Shown: one piece after another, positions 16,333 through 25,955 of the stretch
How the letters are laid out: each line of letters begins with the position of its first letter
Position numbering within the stretch: position 1 is the stretch's first letter
From: Rubrimonas cliftonensis
Lineage (GTDB): Bacteria; Pseudomonadota; Alphaproteobacteria; Rhodobacterales; Rhodobacteraceae
Direction: 5' to 3'
NCBI RefSeq assembly: GCF_900107585.1
Contig: NZ_FNQM01000002.1
Span: 248,001-312,000 of the forward strand
Length of the DNA stretch: 64,000 nt
Position numbers and translations under genes: made by a program
The notes under the pieces: generated by a model
The model's database searches: none
Seen by the model: only the letters and a program-made list of their open reading frames with translations
What the model was told of the DNA's origin: nothing

Positions 16333-17889
16333 TCAGCCCAGCACGTTCGCGAGCCAAAGCGCGCCGACGACCGCGCCGCCCCCCGCCGCCCCTGCGCCCA
16401 CCATGGTCCAGACGCGCGGCCCGGCGTCCTTGATGCGCACCGCGGCGTCCAGTTCCTCGCTGCGGTCGGCGGCGATCACGAACTTCTCGGCGATACCGGG
16501 CAGCCGCGGGGCGTAGCGCGCCAGCACCAGCACGGCGTCGCGCACGTCGCGCGCGATGGCCTTGGGGCCGAGATTGTCGCGCATCCAGGTCTCCACCACG
16601 GGCTTCGCGGCGGTCCAGATGTTCACCTGCGGGTCGAGGCTGCGCGCGACGCCCTCCACCACGATCATGGTGCGCTGCAGCAGGATCAGCTCCGTGCGGG
16701 TGCGCATCCCGAAGCGCTCGGTCACTTCGAACAGATGCGCCAGCAGCCGCGCCATGGAGATGCGGCTGACGTCCTGCCCGAAGATCGGCTCGCCGATGGC
16801 GCGCAGGTTCTGCGCGAAGAGCTCCACGTCGCGGTCCGCCGGGACGTAGCCGGCCTCGAAATGCACCTCGGCGATGCGGCGGTAGTCGCGGCTGAGGAAG
16901 CCGTAGAGGATCTCGGCGTAGGTGCGCCGGGTCAGCGGATCGATGCGGCCCATGATGCCGAAGTCGAGCGCGAGAATCGCCCCGTCGGGCCGCACCTTGA
17001 GGTTGCCCTGGTGCATGTCGGCGTGGAAGAAGCCGTCGCTCAGCGCGTGCTTGAGGAAGGTCTGGATGATCTTCTCGGCCAGCCGCGGCAGGTTGACGCC
17101 CAGCTTCTCCAGCGCCTCCGGGTCGCCCATCGGCGCGCCCTCGACCCATTCCATCGTCATCACGCGCCGGGCCGAGAGGTCCCAGGTGATGGCGGGCACC
17201 ACGAACATCGGGTCGTCGGCGGTGTTGTCGCGGAACTCCGAGGACGAGGACGCCTCCAGCCGCAGGTCCATCTCCGCCGAGACCACGCCGTTGAAATGGT
17301 CCACCACCGCCGTCGGCCGCAGGCGGCGGGTGGAGGGCAGCAGCAGCTCCAACGTGCGGGCGATGAAGTAGAAAGCGCTGATGTCCTTGCGGAACTGGCG
17401 CTCGACTCCGGGCCGCAGCACCTTCACCGCCACCTTCCTGCCGGTCAGCCGCTCAACGGCGGGGTGCACCTGCGCGATGGAGGCCGCGGCCACCGGCGGC
17501 TCGAACACCGAGAACATCTCGTCGACCGGGCGGCCCAGCTCGCTCTCGATCGTGGCGCGCGCCTGCTCGACCGGGAAGGGGGCGAGCCGGTCCTGCAGCA
17601 CCCGCAGCTCGCGGGCGATGTCGCGGCCCACCACGTCGGGCCGCGTGCTCATGAGCTGGCCGAACTTGATGTAGGCCGGGCCGAGGGCGGCGATGGCGCG
17701 CGGCAGCGCCGGCATCTCCGGGTCGCCCTTCAGGCCGAAAGGGGCGATGGGAAACGTGACGACGCGCAGCACGGCATGGAAATAGGGCGGCGGGTCGAAG
17801 GCCCGCAGCACCCGCGCCAGCGCGCCGGTGCGCGCGAAGGTCGCGCCGACGCGGGCCAGCCGCCACAGGTTCGCAGGCGTCTGGAACAT
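16333..17889 (-). CDS. ubiB: Ubiquinone biosynthesis kinase-like protein UbiB
   Basis: A 518-residue member of the UbiB/ABC1/ADCK atypical kinase family, needed for ubiquinone synthesis. The diagnostic KxGQ motif is in AYIKFGQLMSTRPD. VAVKVLRPG holds the nucleotide-contacting Lys, FFHADMHQGNLKV is the catalytic loop and ALDFGIMGRID is the metal-binding loop. Two hydrophobic segments near the C terminus (AGAAGGGAVVGALWLANVL) anchor it in the inner membrane. Its ATG overlaps the ubiE stop (TGATG), giving a ubiE-ubiB operon. Confidence 0.95.
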   Translation of the reverse strand: MFQTPANLWRLARVGATFARTGALARVLRAFDPPPYFHAVLRVVTFPIAPFGLKGDPEMPALPRAIAALGPAYIKFGQLMSTRPDVVGRDIARELRVLQDRLAPFPVEQARATIESELGRPVDEMFSVFEPPVAAASIAQVHPAVERLTGRKVAVKVLRPGVERQFRKDISAFYFIARTLELLLPSTRRLRPTAVVDHFNGVVSAEMDLRLEASSSSEFRDNTADDPMFVVPAITWDLSARRVMTMEWVEGAPMGDPEALEKLGVNLPRLAEKIIQTFLKHALSDGFFHADMHQGNLKVRPDGAILALDFGIMGRIDPLTRRTYAEILYGFLSRDYRRIAEVHFEAGYVPADRDVELFAQNLRAIGEPIFGQDVSRISMARLLAHLFEVTERFGMRTRTELILLQRTMIVVEGVARSLDPQVNIWTAAKPVVETWMRDNLGPKAIARDVRDAVLVLARYAPRLPGIAEKFVIAADRSEELDAAVRIKDAGPRVWTMVGAGAAGGGAVVGALWLANVLG

Positions 17890-18641
17890 CAGATGCGCCA
17901 GCCCGAATGGATCGCCGCGACCCCGAGCGTCAGGTTGCGATAGCTCGCGCGCGAAAATCCGGCTTCGGCGATCATGCCCCGGAACGTCTCCTGATCGGGG
18001 AAGCGCCGAATCGATTCCACGAGATACCTGTAGCTGTCGCGATCCCCCGTCACCGCCTGCCCGAGCGCGGGGATCACGTTGAAGCTGTAGAGGTCGTAGG
18101 CCTGCGCCAGCAGCGGCTGCGGCACGCGGGAGAACTCAAGGCAGATGAAGCGCCCGCCGGGCCTCAGCACGCGCCAGGCCTCCGCCAGCGCGTCCTGCAC
18201 CCGCGTCACGTTCCGGATGCCGAAGGCGATCGTGTAGGCGTCGAAGCTGCGATCGGGGAATGGCAGCGCCATCGCGTCGCCGCAGACCCACTCGACGCCG
18301 TCGATGCGGTCCTTCTCCGCCCGCGCGCGGCCCTCCGCCAGCATCGCCTCGGTCATGTCGCAGACGACGACCTCGCCGGCCCCCTTCAGGCGGCGCTGGA
18401 AGCGGAAGGCGATGTCGCCGGTGCCGCCGGCGACGTCGAGCAGCTTCATGCCGGGCCGCGGCGCGAGCCAGTCGAGCGCGGCCTCCTTCCAGACGCGGTG
18501 GATGCGCGCGCTCATCAGGTCGTTCATCAGGTCGTAGCGCGCCGCCACGGAGGTGAACACGCCATGCACGCGCCCGGCCTTCTCGCCCTCCGGCACGGTC
18601 TGATAGCCGAAATGGGTGGTGGGCTGGTCGTCTTCGGCCAT
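17889..18641 (-). CDS. ubiE: Demethylmenaquinone/2-methoxy-6-polyprenyl-benzoquinol methyltransferase
   Basis: A 250-residue C-methyltransferase of ubiquinone synthesis. [21 protein letters not shown] and [21 protein letters not shown] are the UbiE N-terminal signature. [15 protein letters not shown] binds SAM, and [12 protein letters not shown] plus [17 protein letters not shown] are the two further family signatures. The start at 18641 gives the usual length. It is divergent from mutM; the 184-base gap contains a 16-bp tandem repeat upstream of this gene. Confidence 0.96.
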   Translation of the reverse strand: MAEDDQPTTHFGYQTVPEGEKAGRVHGVFTSVAARYDLMNDLMSARIHRVWKEAALDWLAPRPGMKLLDVAGGTGDIAFRFQRRLKGAGEVVVCDMTEAMLAEGRARAEKDRIDGVEWVCGDAMALPFPDRSFDAYTIAFGIRNVTRVQDALAEAWRVLRPGGRFICLEFSRVPQPLLAQAYDLYSFNVIPALGQAVTGDRDSYRYLVESIRRFPDQETFRGMIAEAGFSRASYRNLTLGVAAIHSGWRI

Positions 18642-18662
18642 GGCGCGCGTCGTTCCTTGGTT

Positions 18663-18704
18663 GTGTCGGGCCTCTGGCGTGTCGGGCCTCTGGCGTGTCG
18701 GGGC
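18663..18704 (+). repeat. 16-bp tandem repeat upstream of ubiE
   Basis: GTGTCGGGCCTCTGGC occurs twice back to back (18663-18678, 18679-18694), followed by a partial third copy (GTGTCGGGGC). It lies in the 5' region of ubiE on the minus strand, within about 65 bases of the start. Slippage duplication is the simplest explanation; a regulatory role is possible because of its position. Confidence 0.7.
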
Positions 18705-18825
18705 GGAAGCTAGCGCGGCGGCGGCGAAAGGACCATGTTGCGCGGCGTGACGAATGGACCGTCCGCGCCGGGCGCCGAATGCGGCCTGTCCGCGGCGCCC
18801 GCGCTTTCCGAAAGGCCGAGAGCGA

Positions 18826-19677
18826 ATGCCCGAACTCCCCGAGGTCGAGACCGTGCGCCGCGGGCTCGCGCCGGTCATGGAGGGCCGCCGCCTCGCCCGC
18901 GTCGAGCAGAACCGCCCTGACCTGCGCTGGCCGCTGCCCGACGCCTTCGCCGCGCGGCTGACGGGGCGCAGGGTGCTGCGCCTCGGCCGGCGCTCGAAAT
19001 ATCTGCTCGCGGAACTCGACGGCGACGAGACGCTGATCGTGCATCTGGGCATGTCGGGTCGGATGCTGGTCGAGGCGGAGACGGTCGGCGATTTCGCGCA
19101 CGCCGCCGGGCGGCTGCCGGCGCATGACCATGTGGTTTTCCACATCGAGGGCGGGCCGCGGATCGCCTTCAACGACGCGCGGCGCTTCGGCGCGATGGAC
19201 CTGTGGCCGACCGCGGCGCTGGAGAGCCACCGGCTGCTGGCCGCGCTCGGCCCCGAGCCGCTGTCGAACGCCTTCCACGAGGCGCATCTCGCCGCGCGGC
19301 TCGCGGGGCGGCGGACGCCGATAAAGGCGGCGCTGCTCGACCAGCGAATCGTCGCCGGGCTCGGCAACATATATGTCTGCGAGGCGCTGCACCGCGCGCA
19401 GGTCGCGCCGGCGCGGCTGGCGGGGTCGCTGAGCCGTCCGCGCGTCGCGCGCCTGGCCGCCGCGATCCGCGAGACGCTGACGGCCGCGATCGAGGCCGGC
19501 GGCTCGTCCCTGCGCGATTTTCGCCATGCGGACGGAGAGCTGGGCTACTTCCAGCACGCCTTCCGCGTCTATGGCCGCGAGGGCGGGCCCTGCCTGCGGG
19601 AGGGCTGCGGCGGCGTCGTCGGCCGGCTCGTGCAGAGCGCGCGGTCGTCCTTCTGGTGCCCTCGCTGCCAGCGGTGA
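18826..19677 (+). CDS. mutM: Formamidopyrimidine-DNA glycosylase (Fpg)
   Basis: A 283-residue base-excision repair enzyme removing 8-oxoguanine and formamidopyrimidines. The start at ATG 18826 gives the required N terminus [14 protein letters not shown], where Pro2 and Glu3 are the catalytic residues. The internal Lys lies in [10 protein letters not shown]. The H2TH motif region is [18 protein letters not shown]. The C-terminal zinc finger has CLREGC and CPRC. Gene order mutM-enoyl-CoA hydratase-rpsT is typical of Rhodobacterales. A palindrome GAACCGGTTC overlaps the stop (19676-19685), upstream of the next gene. Confidence 0.97.
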   Translation: MPELPEVETVRRGLAPVMEGRRLARVEQNRPDLRWPLPDAFAARLTGRRVLRLGRRSKYLLAELDGDETLIVHLGMSGRMLVEAETVGDFAHAAGRLPAHDHVVFHIEGGPRIAFNDARRFGAMDLWPTAALESHRLLAALGPEPLSNAFHEAHLAARLAGRRTPIKAALLDQRIVAGLGNIYVCEALHRAQVAPARLAGSLSRPRVARLAAAIRETLTAAIEAGGSSLRDFRHADGELGYFQHAFRVYGREGGPCLREGCGGVVGRLVQSARSSFWCPRCQR

Positions 19678-19762
19678 ACCGGTTCTCGCGTTAACACGGC
19701 GCTTGATCGGCGGCGCCGCGTTGCGATAGTGCCGCCCGGCCCATCCATCGGAGACCGCCGCA

Positions 19763-20539
19763 ATGGCTTACGAGACGATCATCGTCGAGACCCGGGACCA
19801 TGTCGGGCTGATCCGCCTCAACCGGCCCGAGGCGCTGAACGCGCTGAACGCCCAACTGGTCGAGGAGCTCGGCGAGGCGCTGGCGCGCTTCGACGCCGAC
19901 GACGCCATCGGCGCCATCGTGCTGACCGGCTCCGAGAAGGCGTTCGCCGCCGGGGCCGACATCAAGGAGATGCAGGGCAAGAGCTTCGTGGAGGCGTTCC
20001 GCGAGGACTTCATCACCCGCAACTGGGAGGCCGCGGCCCGCACCCGCAAGCCGGTGATCGCCGCTGTGGCCGGCTACGCGCTCGGCGGCGGCTGCGAGCT
20101 GGCGATGATGTGCGACTTCATCCTGTGCGCCGACAACGCGAAGTTCGGCCAGCCCGAGATCAACCTCGGCGTGATGCCCGGCGCCGGCGGCACGCAGCGG
20201 CTCACGCGATTCGTCGGCAAGTCGAAGGCGATGGAGATGAACCTGACGGGGCGGTTCATGGACGCGGCCGAGGCCGAGCGCTCCGGGCTCGTCAGCCGCG
20301 TGGTGCCGGCCGACAGCCTCGTGGACGAGGCGTTGGCGACGGCGGCCAAGATCGCCGAGAAGTCGCTGCTCGCGGTGATGGCGACGAAGGAGGCGGTGAA
20401 CCGCGCCTACGAGACGACGCTGAGCGAGGGCGTGCGATTCGAGCGCCGCATGTTCCACGCGCTCTTCGCCACCGAGGACCAGAAGGAAGGCATGGAGGCC
20501 TTCATCGACAAGCGCCAGCCGCAGTTCAAGGACCGCTGA
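19763..20539 (+). CDS. Enoyl-CoA hydratase
   Basis: A 258-residue crotonase-fold enzyme that hydrates trans-2-enoyl-CoA in beta-oxidation. The oxyanion-hole segments are [11 protein letters not shown] and [16 protein letters not shown]. The two catalytic glutamates are expected in [11 protein letters not shown] and in [19 protein letters not shown]. Length and motifs match the short-chain enoyl-CoA hydratase that usually sits between mutM and rpsT in this order. A GGAG sequence precedes the ATG. Possible alternatives within the crotonase family cannot be excluded, but both catalytic glutamates are present. Confidence 0.92.
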   Translation: MAYETIIVETRDHVGLIRLNRPEALNALNAQLVEELGEALARFDADDAIGAIVLTGSEKAFAAGADIKEMQGKSFVEAFREDFITRNWEAAARTRKPVIAAVAGYALGGGCELAMMCDFILCADNAKFGQPEINLGVMPGAGGTQRLTRFVGKSKAMEMNLTGRFMDAAEAERSGLVSRVVPADSLVDEALATAAKIAEKSLLAVMATKEAVNRAYETTLSEGVRFERRMFHALFATEDQKEGMEAFIDKRQPQFKDR

Positions 20540-20589
20540 GGCGCGGGAACGCCCCCCGCCCGGATCCCGGCCCGGCCCGGCAATGGGCG

Positions 20590-20619
20590 TTGACATCGGC
20601 GGGTCGGGGAGCGTATCAG
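20590..20619 (+). promoter_or_regulatory. Sigma-70-type promoter of rpsT
   Basis: TTGACA (20590-20595), an 18-base spacer and TATCAG (20614-20619) lie 72 bases before the rpsT ATG. The predicted leader contains the dyad GAACCTAAGGTTC (20633-20645), which could form part of an autoregulatory leader structure as S20 mRNAs are known to be regulated. Confidence 0.6.
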
Positions 20620-20691
20620 CGCGCTTCGCACGGAACCTAAGGTTCGCGCGGCGCTTGCACTCTGCGCCGGCGACGAGATTACGGGAAGACG

Positions 20692-20961
20692 ATGGCCAAC
20701 ACGCCGCAATCCGAGAAGCGCATCCGGCAGACCGCGAAGCGCACCGCCGTCAACACGGCGCGCCGCTCGCGCATCCGCACCTTCATCCGCAAGGTGGAGG
20801 AGGCGATTCTGGCCGGCGACCCCGCCGCCGCGCGCACCGCGCTGCAGACCGCGCAGCCCGAGATCATGCGCGGGGCGTCCAGGGGCGTCCTCCACGCCAA
20901 CACCGCCGCGCGCAAGATATCGCGGCTGGCGCACCGCGTGAAGGTGATGCAGCCGGTCTGA
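20692..20961 (+). CDS. rpsT: 30S ribosomal protein S20
   Basis: An 89-residue basic ribosomal protein binding 16S r[35 protein letters not shown] and the C-terminal [20 protein letters not shown] are typical S20 sequence. It has its own promoter and a strong terminator directly after it, so it is a single-gene unit. The location just before dnaA is common in alphaproteobacteria, although here a rhodanese gene lies between them. Confidence 0.97.
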   Translation: MANTPQSEKRIRQTAKRTAVNTARRSRIRTFIRKVEEAILAGDPAAARTALQTAQPEIMRGASRGVLHANTAARKISRLAHRVKVMQPV

Positions 20962-20989
20962 CCGGCACTCCGCAGCTTCACCGGCCCTC

Positions 20990-21024
20990 GACAGAGCCCG
21001 CCGCTCGCAGCGGCGGGCTCTGTC
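20990..21024 (+). terminator. Perfect 16-bp-stem terminator after rpsT
   Basis: GACAGAGCCCGCCGCT and its exact complement flank a CGC loop. The downstream tract is only mildly T-rich, but the stem is one of the most stable in the window and sits 29 bases after the rpsT stop. It separates rpsT from the rhodanese-dnaA unit. Confidence 0.8.
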
Positions 21025-21079
21025 GTCTCTGCGTCACCTGATCGCCGCAATTGGTCGCGGGCAGGCGCCTTCCAAATTG

Positions 21080-21109
21080 TTGCCTCTTGTCGCGGCGGCG
21101 GAGTATCCT
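21080..21109 (+). promoter_or_regulatory. Candidate promoter of the rhodanese-dnaA unit
   Basis: TTGCCT (21080-21085), an 18-base spacer and TATCCT (21104-21109) form a plausible sigma-70 promoter about 200 bases before the rhodanese start. The long leader that follows has low GC content and a repeated CCAAGTARTTTT motif. Confidence 0.35.
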
Positions 21110-21148
21110 GCCGGGGATCGGGCGAGCGGTTTGGCCTTCAAGTGACTC

Positions 21149-21202
21149 CCAAGTAGTTTTCTATTTCTGTTCAGTACTTTCGCCTGTCAACCAAGTAATT
21201 TT
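21149..21202 (+). repeat. Direct repeat CCAAGTARTTTT in the low-GC dnaA leader
   Basis: CCAAGTAGTTTT (21149-21160) and CCAAGTAATTTT (21191-21202) are 42 bases apart, four helical turns. By my count the surrounding 120 bases (21121-21240) are about 47% G+C, far below the flanks. The phased spacing suggests protein binding, or a short region of foreign origin. Confidence 0.5.
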
Positions 21203-21310
21203 GAATGAATCCGCCTGTTCATGGCTGGTTCCAGTTGCGACCGGCTTCGTCGCGGGCATACCCTTTCGGCGGCGACTCAAGCGCGCCAAGCATGACAGAG
21301 AGGTGACGAC

Positions 21311-21760
21311 ATGGCGGCTCCGTCGGCTGGGGAGATCGGCCTCGTCACGCCTGACGAGGCGTGGCGGATGGCGTTGTCCGGCGAAGACGCCCTCATCGTC
21401 GATGTGCGCAGCCGAGCGGAATGGACCTTCGTGGGCGCGCCGGACCTCGGCGACGCTGGTGCGTCGATCGCCTTCGTGGAATGGACGCAGTTCCCGGGCG
21501 GTGCGCCGAACCCCGCCTTCGTCGAGACCGTCGAACGCGCGGCTGCGGAGGCCGGCTGTTCTCGAATCCTCTTTCTCTGCCGCTCCGGCGCGCGCTCCGA
21601 CGCCGCGGCCCGGACCATGCAGGCGCGATTCGCCGAGACGGGCCGCGCCGTCGCCTGCTTCAACGTGGCCGAGGGATTCGAGGGCGATCTCGACGCCGAC
21701 GGCCGCCGTGGGCGGCGCAGCGGCTGGAAGGCCCGCGGCCTTCCCTGGAGGCAGTCTTGA
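21311..21760 (+). CDS. Rhodanese-like sulfurtransferase domain protein
   Basis: A 149-residue single-domain rhodanese. [19 protein letters not shown] and [17 protein letters not shown] form the N-terminal half; [18 protein letters not shown] holds the active-site Cys in a CRSGAR loop, and [13 protein letters not shown] follows. CRSGAR-type rhodaneses transfer sulfane sulfur. The stop overlaps the probable dnaA start TTG (TTGA), so dnaA should be coupled to it. This placement is unusual: rpsT and dnaA are normally adjacent. The upstream 290 bases have low GC, so the gene may be a relatively recent insertion. Confidence 0.88.
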   Translation: MAAPSAGEIGLVTPDEAWRMALSGEDALIVDVRSRAEWTFVGAPDLGDAGASIAFVEWTQFPGGAPNPAFVETVERAAAEAGCSRILFLCRSGARSDAAARTMQARFAETGRAVACFNVAEGFEGDLDADGRRGRRSGWKARGLPWRQS

Positions 21761-23295
21761 GCGCGGGCGGGGTCGCGTCCGGCGACGGGGCCGCCGAACC
21801 CTCCCGCCCGGCGCGCGTCGCCCCCCGCGACGGCGTCGCCGCGCTGCGCGGCGCGGCGGCGCCCGCGCCCGGCGTGCTCAAGGGGGCGCATGTCGGCGAC
21901 GAGCCCGGAGTCGCCTGGCGCACCGCCTGCGACAGCCTGCGGGCCAAACTCAGCCCCGCCGCCCATGCGCGCTGGGTGACGCCGCTGCGGCTCGTGGCGG
22001 TGGAGGACGGCGTTGCGCGGATCAGCGCGCCGACGCGCTTCATCGCCGACTATGTCACCCGCACCTACGCCGACCACATCGCGGTCGCCCTGCGCGCCGC
22101 GAGGATGCCGATCGAACGCGTGGCGGTCGCCGCGGCGCGAGACGCGGACCTTGCGCCGGCGCCGGCCGGGGCCTCGCCAGACGCCGCGCCCGACGCCTTC
22201 CCCGAGGCGCCCGGCTCCGCGCAGGGCGGGCGTCGCGAGACCGGCGGGCAGGATCCGGCCTCGGCGCCGCTCGACGGACGCTTCACCTTCGACAGCTTCG
22301 TGGTCGGCAAGCCCAACGAGCTGGCCCACGCCGCCGCCCGGCGCGTGGCGGAGGGCGACGCGGTCGCCTACAATCCGGTATTTCTCCATGGCGGCGTCGG
22401 CCTGGGCAAGACGCACCTGATGCACGCCATCGGCTGGCGCCTGTGCGAGCTGCATCCGCGCAAGAAGGTGCTGTACCTCTCCGCCGAGCAGTTCATGTAC
22501 CGCTTCATCCAGGCGCTGCGGAGCAAGGACACGATCGGCTTCAAGCAGGCGTTCCGCTCGGTCGACGTGCTGATGGTCGACGACGTCCAGTTCATCGCCG
22601 GCAAGGACGGCACGCAGGAGGAATTCTTCCACACCTTCAACGCGCTGATCGACGCCGGCAAGCAGATCGTGATCTCCGCCGACCGTGCGCCGGGGGAGAT
22701 CGACGGGCTGGAGGAGCGCATCCGCTCGCGGCTGCAATGGGGGCTGGTCGCGGACATCCACCCGACCACCTACGAGCTGCGCCTCGGCATCCTGCAATCC
22801 AAGGCCGAGGCCGCCTGCGCGGCCCATCCGGGCCTGACCGTCGACCACAAGGTGCTGACCTTCCTCGCCCACCGCATCGCCTCGAACGTGCGGGTTCTGG
22901 AGGGGGCGCTGACGCGGCTGGTGGCGTTCTCCACGCTGGTCGGCAGACCGATCACGCTCGACGTCGCGAACGAGTGCCTCGCCGACCTCCTGAAGCAGCA
23001 CGACCGCAAGATCACCATCGAGGAGATCATGCGCAAGGTGGCCGACCACTACTGCCTGCGCCTCTCCGACATGACGTCGGCCCGGCGCGCCCGCGCCGTG
23101 GCGCGGCCGCGCCAGGTGGCGATGTATCTCTCCAAGACGCTGACCTCGAAATCCCTGCCTGAGATCGGCCGCCGCTTCGGCGGGCGCGACCACACCACCG
23201 TCATGCACGCCGTGCGGAAGGTGGAGCAGCTCGCCGAGAGCGACGCCCAGATCGCCGAGGACGTCGAGCTCCTGCGCCGCATGCTCGAAGCCTGA
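21757..23295 (+). CDS. dnaA: Chromosomal replication initiator DnaA
   Basis: A 512-residue initiator if translated from TTG 21757, which has a good GGAGG 6-7 bases upstream and overlaps the rhodanese stop. A GTG at 21874 would remove 39 low-complexity residues and match the usual start of the family. Domain I is [21 protein letters not shown]. The AAA+ domain has Walker [18 protein letters not shown] and Walker [15 protein letters not shown]. Domain IV has the DnaA signature [19 protein letters not shown] see no cluster of DnaA boxes nearby, so the origin is probably not here. Confidence 0.96.
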   Translation: MSAGGVASGDGAAEPSRPARVAPRDGVAALRGAAAPAPGVLKGAHVGDEPGVAWRTACDSLRAKLSPAAHARWVTPLRLVAVEDGVARISAPTRFIADYVTRTYADHIAVALRAARMPIERVAVAAARDADLAPAPAGASPDAAPDAFPEAPGSAQGGRRETGGQDPASAPLDGRFTFDSFVVGKPNELAHAAARRVAEGDAVAYNPVFLHGGVGLGKTHLMHAIGWRLCELHPRKKVLYLSAEQFMYRFIQALRSKDTIGFKQAFRSVDVLMVDDVQFIAGKDGTQEEFFHTFNALIDAGKQIVISADRAPGEIDGLEERIRSRLQWGLVADIHPTTYELRLGILQSKAEAACAAHPGLTVDHKVLTFLAHRIASNVRVLEGALTRLVAFSTLVGRPITLDVANECLADLLKQHDRKITIEEIMRKVADHYCLRLSDMTSARRARAVARPRQVAMYLSKTLTSKSLPEIGRRFGGRDHTTVMHAVRKVEQLAESDAQIAEDVELLRRMLEA

Positions 23296-23390
23296 GCCGA
23301 CCGCCTCCGTCCGCCGCAACGCCCTCCGCCCCGGTTCACGCGACAGCCGCCGCGCCGTAAAGCGGGGCGGGCGGCAAGGGGGATTGGCTG

Positions 23391-24473
23391 ATGAGCGTGC
23401 GGATCGAGGGCGCGGTGAAGCGATTCGGGGCGGAGACGGCGGTGGACGGCGTCAGCCTCGACCTGCCGCAGGGCGCATTCCTCGTCGTGGTGGGGCCGTC
23501 GGGCTGCGGCAAGTCCACGCTCCTGCGGCTGGTTGCGGGGCTGGAGACGCTGGACGACGGCGCCATCGCGCTCGACGGCCGCGCGGTGGCGGGCCCGGGC
23601 CTGCATGTCGCCCCCGAGTCGCGGCGCGTCGGGGTCGTGTTCCAGTCCTACGCGCTGTGGCCGCACATGAGCGTCGCGCGCAACGTCGCCTTTCCCGTGG
23701 AGGCCGCCGGCGCCTCGCGCCGCGCGGCGCTGGAGGAGGCGATGGGCCACCTGCGCAGCGTGTCGATGGAGGCCTTCGCCGACCGCGCGCCAGCCGCGCT
23801 CTCGGGCGGCCAGCGCCAGCGCGCCGCGCTCGCGCGCTGCCTCGCCAGCCGCGCCGGCACGGTGCTGATGGACGAGCCGCTCGCCAATCTCGACCCGCAC
23901 CTGCGCGCGGCGATGGAGGAGGAGCTGGCAGCCTTCCACGCGCGCGCCGGCGTCACCACGCTCTACATCACCCATGACCAGCGCGAGGCGATGGCGCTCG
24001 GCGACGTCGTCGCCGTGATGGGGCGGGGGCGCTTCCTCCAGGTCGCGCCGCCGGAGGACGTCTACGCCCGGCCGGCCTCGGAGGAGGTGGCCCGCTTCAT
24101 CGGCCGCGCGGCGGTGCTCGACGCGACCATCGAGCGCGTCGAGGGCGCGACGGCGCTGGCGCGCGCCGGCAGGCCGGCGGCGGCTGCATCCGGCCCGGTC
24201 CGGATGCGCTGCGCCGAGGGGACGCAGGCGGGGCCGTCGCGCATCGTCCTGCGCCCGGAGGACGCCGCGATCGACGCCGAAGGCCCGCTGCGCGGCGTCG
24301 TGGGGCAGGCGCTCTACCGCGGCGGCGCCTGGGAGGCGACGGTCGAGGTCTCCGGCCTTGGCGCGATTCCCGTCGTCTCGCGCAACAGGCTGCGCGCGCG
24401 CGACGCGGTCGGCCTCAGGTTGCTCGGCGGCTGGGCGCTGCCGGGTCGAAAACAAGGCGGCGCCCATGTTTAG
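23391..24473 (+). CDS. Orphan sugar-type (UgpC/MalK-like) ABC transporter ATP-binding protein
   Basis: A 360-residue ABC ATPase of the CUT1/MalK class. Walker A is [16 protein letters not shown], the Q loop is [15 protein letters not shown], the signature is [15 protein letters not shown] and Walker B is [18 protein letters not shown], then [15 protein letters not shown]-terminal TOBE-type regulatory domain follows (about 240-350). No permease or binding protein gene is adjacent, so the transporter it serves must be encoded elsewhere; MalK-like ATPases can serve several permeases. It occupies the place where rpsB-tsf often precede pyrH. Confidence 0.88.
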   Translation: MSVRIEGAVKRFGAETAVDGVSLDLPQGAFLVVVGPSGCGKSTLLRLVAGLETLDDGAIALDGRAVAGPGLHVAPESRRVGVVFQSYALWPHMSVARNVAFPVEAAGASRRAALEEAMGHLRSVSMEAFADRAPAALSGGQRQRAALARCLASRAGTVLMDEPLANLDPHLRAAMEEELAAFHARAGVTTLYITHDQREAMALGDVVAVMGRGRFLQVAPPEDVYARPASEEVARFIGRAAVLDATIERVEGATALARAGRPAAAASGPVRMRCAEGTQAGPSRIVLRPEDAAIDAEGPLRGVVGQALYRGGAWEATVEVSGLGAIPVVSRNRLRARDAVGLRLLGGWALPGRKQGGAHV

Positions 24474-24554
24474 GGCGGGAACGCCTTGCCAATCCGCGCC
24501 GGTGCGGTAGGACAGGCGCGCCCAGACGCCGGTTCCCGCAGGAGTGCGCCGCCC

Positions 24555-25301
24555 ATGCCGCCAGCCGACCCCCCGGCCGAGACGCCAGCCGCGCCGATGT
24601 ATCCCCGCGTCCTGCTCAAGATCTCCGGCGAGGCGCTGATGGGCGACCAGGGGTTCGGCCTGCACCCCCCGACCGTGCGGCGCATCGCCGAGGAGGTGAA
24701 GCAGGTGCATGACCTCGGGGTGCAGATCTGCCTCGTGATCGGCGGCGGCAACATCTTCCGCGGCCTTTCCGGCGCCGCCCACGGCATGGAGCGGGCGACG
24801 GCCGACTACATGGGAATGCTCGCGACCGTGATGAACGCGCTGGGCATGCAGGGCGCGCTCGAGGGCCTCGGCATCTTCACCCGCGTCATCTCCGCCATCC
24901 CGATGGACCAGGTCTGCGAGCCCTACATCCGCCGCCGCGCGATCCGCCACCTGGAGAAGGGGCGAGTCTGCGTCTTCGCCGCCGGCACCGGCAACCCCTA
25001 CTTCACCACCGACACCGCCGCGACGCTGCGCGCGATGGAGATGGGCTGCGGCGCCATCTTCAAGGGCACCCAGGTCGACGGCATCTACGACAGCGACCCC
25101 AAGACCAACCCCGACGCCACGCGCTACGCCTCGGTCAGCTACGACGAGGTGTTGCAGCGCAACCTCAGAGTGATGGACGCATCGGCGATTGCGCTCGCGC
25201 GCGACAACAAACTGCCGATCATCGTCTACTCTCTGCGCGAATCCGGGGCCTTCGCGAAAGTCTTGAGGGGTGAAGGAAAATTCACCATTGTCCATCCATA
25301 A
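24555..25301 (+). CDS. pyrH: Uridylate kinase
   Basis: A 248-residue hexameric UMP kinase making UDP for pyrimidine nucleotide supply. [76 protein letters not shown] and [13 protein letters not shown] are all family motifs. I start at ATG 24555, which has AGGAG about 11 bases upstream; ATG 24597 is an alternative that removes 14 residues. It opens the long cluster pyrH-frr-uppS-cdsA-dxr-rseP-bamA-skp. Confidence 0.96.
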   Translation: MPPADPPAETPAAPMYPRVLLKISGEALMGDQGFGLHPPTVRRIAEEVKQVHDLGVQICLVIGGGNIFRGLSGAAHGMERATADYMGMLATVMNALGMQGALEGLGIFTRVISAIPMDQVCEPYIRRRAIRHLEKGRVCVFAAGTGNPYFTTDTAATLRAMEMGCGAIFKGTQVDGIYDSDPKTNPDATRYASVSYDEVLQRNLRVMDASAIALARDNKLPIIVYSLRESGAFAKVLRGEGKFTIVHP

Positions 25302-25362
25302 CCGTGGGCGGCGCGCCGAGGCGCGCCGTGGCGGACGCCCAGCGAAGAAGGCGACCTGATCC

Positions 25363-25920
25363 ATGTCAGACGATTTCGACCCAGATCTCGACGATATCGA
25401 GAAGCGCATGACCGGCGCGCTGGCCTCGCTGCGCTCCGAATTCGCCAGCCTGCGGACCGGCCGCGCCTCCGCCTCGATGCTCGACCCCATCACCGTCGAC
25501 GCCTACGGCCAGCAGACCCCGATCAACCAGCTCGGCACCATCAACGTGCCCGAGCCGCGCATGGTCTCGATCAACATCTGGGACAAGGCGATGGTGGGCA
25601 AGGTGGAGAAGGCGATCCGCTCTTCCGGCCTCGGCATCAACCCCGTCGTGGACGGCACCATCCTGCGCCTGCCCATTCCCGAGTTGAACGAGGAACGCCG
25701 CCGCGAACTCGCCAAGGTTGCAGGGCAGTACGCCGAACATGCCCGAGTGGCCGTGCGCAATGTGCGGCGCGACGGGATGGACACGGTGAAGCGCGCCGAC
25801 GGCCTGTCGGAGGACGACCGCAAGATGTGGAACGACGAGATCCAGGCGCTCACCGATTCGGCCATCAGGAAGATCGATGAGGCGCTCGAGAGCAAGCAGC
25901 AAGAGATCATGCAGGTCTGA
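25363..25920 (+). CDS. frr: Ribosome recycling factor
   Basis: A 185-residue protein that with EF-G splits post-termination ribosomes. [60 protein letters not shown] and [21 protein letters not shown] are textbook RRF sequence. The 61-base gap from pyrH contains the palindromic GGCGCGCC stretches (about 25310-25327), which could attenuate transcription. Linkage to pyrH is conserved in most bacteria. Confidence 0.97.
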   Translation: MSDDFDPDLDDIEKRMTGALASLRSEFASLRTGRASASMLDPITVDAYGQQTPINQLGTINVPEPRMVSINIWDKAMVGKVEKAIRSSGLGINPVVDGTILRLPIPELNEERRRELAKVAGQYAEHARVAVRNVRRDGMDTVKRADGLSEDDRKMWNDEIQALTDSAIRKIDEALESKQQEIMQV

Positions 25921-25955
25921 GACGCGCCCTCAGCCAGCACCCGGAGAAAGCGCTC

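Noticed and set aside
20962-21310. Possible replication origin next to dnaA
   Set aside because: The region has low GC and repeats, but I find no TTATCCACA-like DnaA boxes. Origins in this order are often elsewhere. A GC-skew plot of the chromosome would decide.
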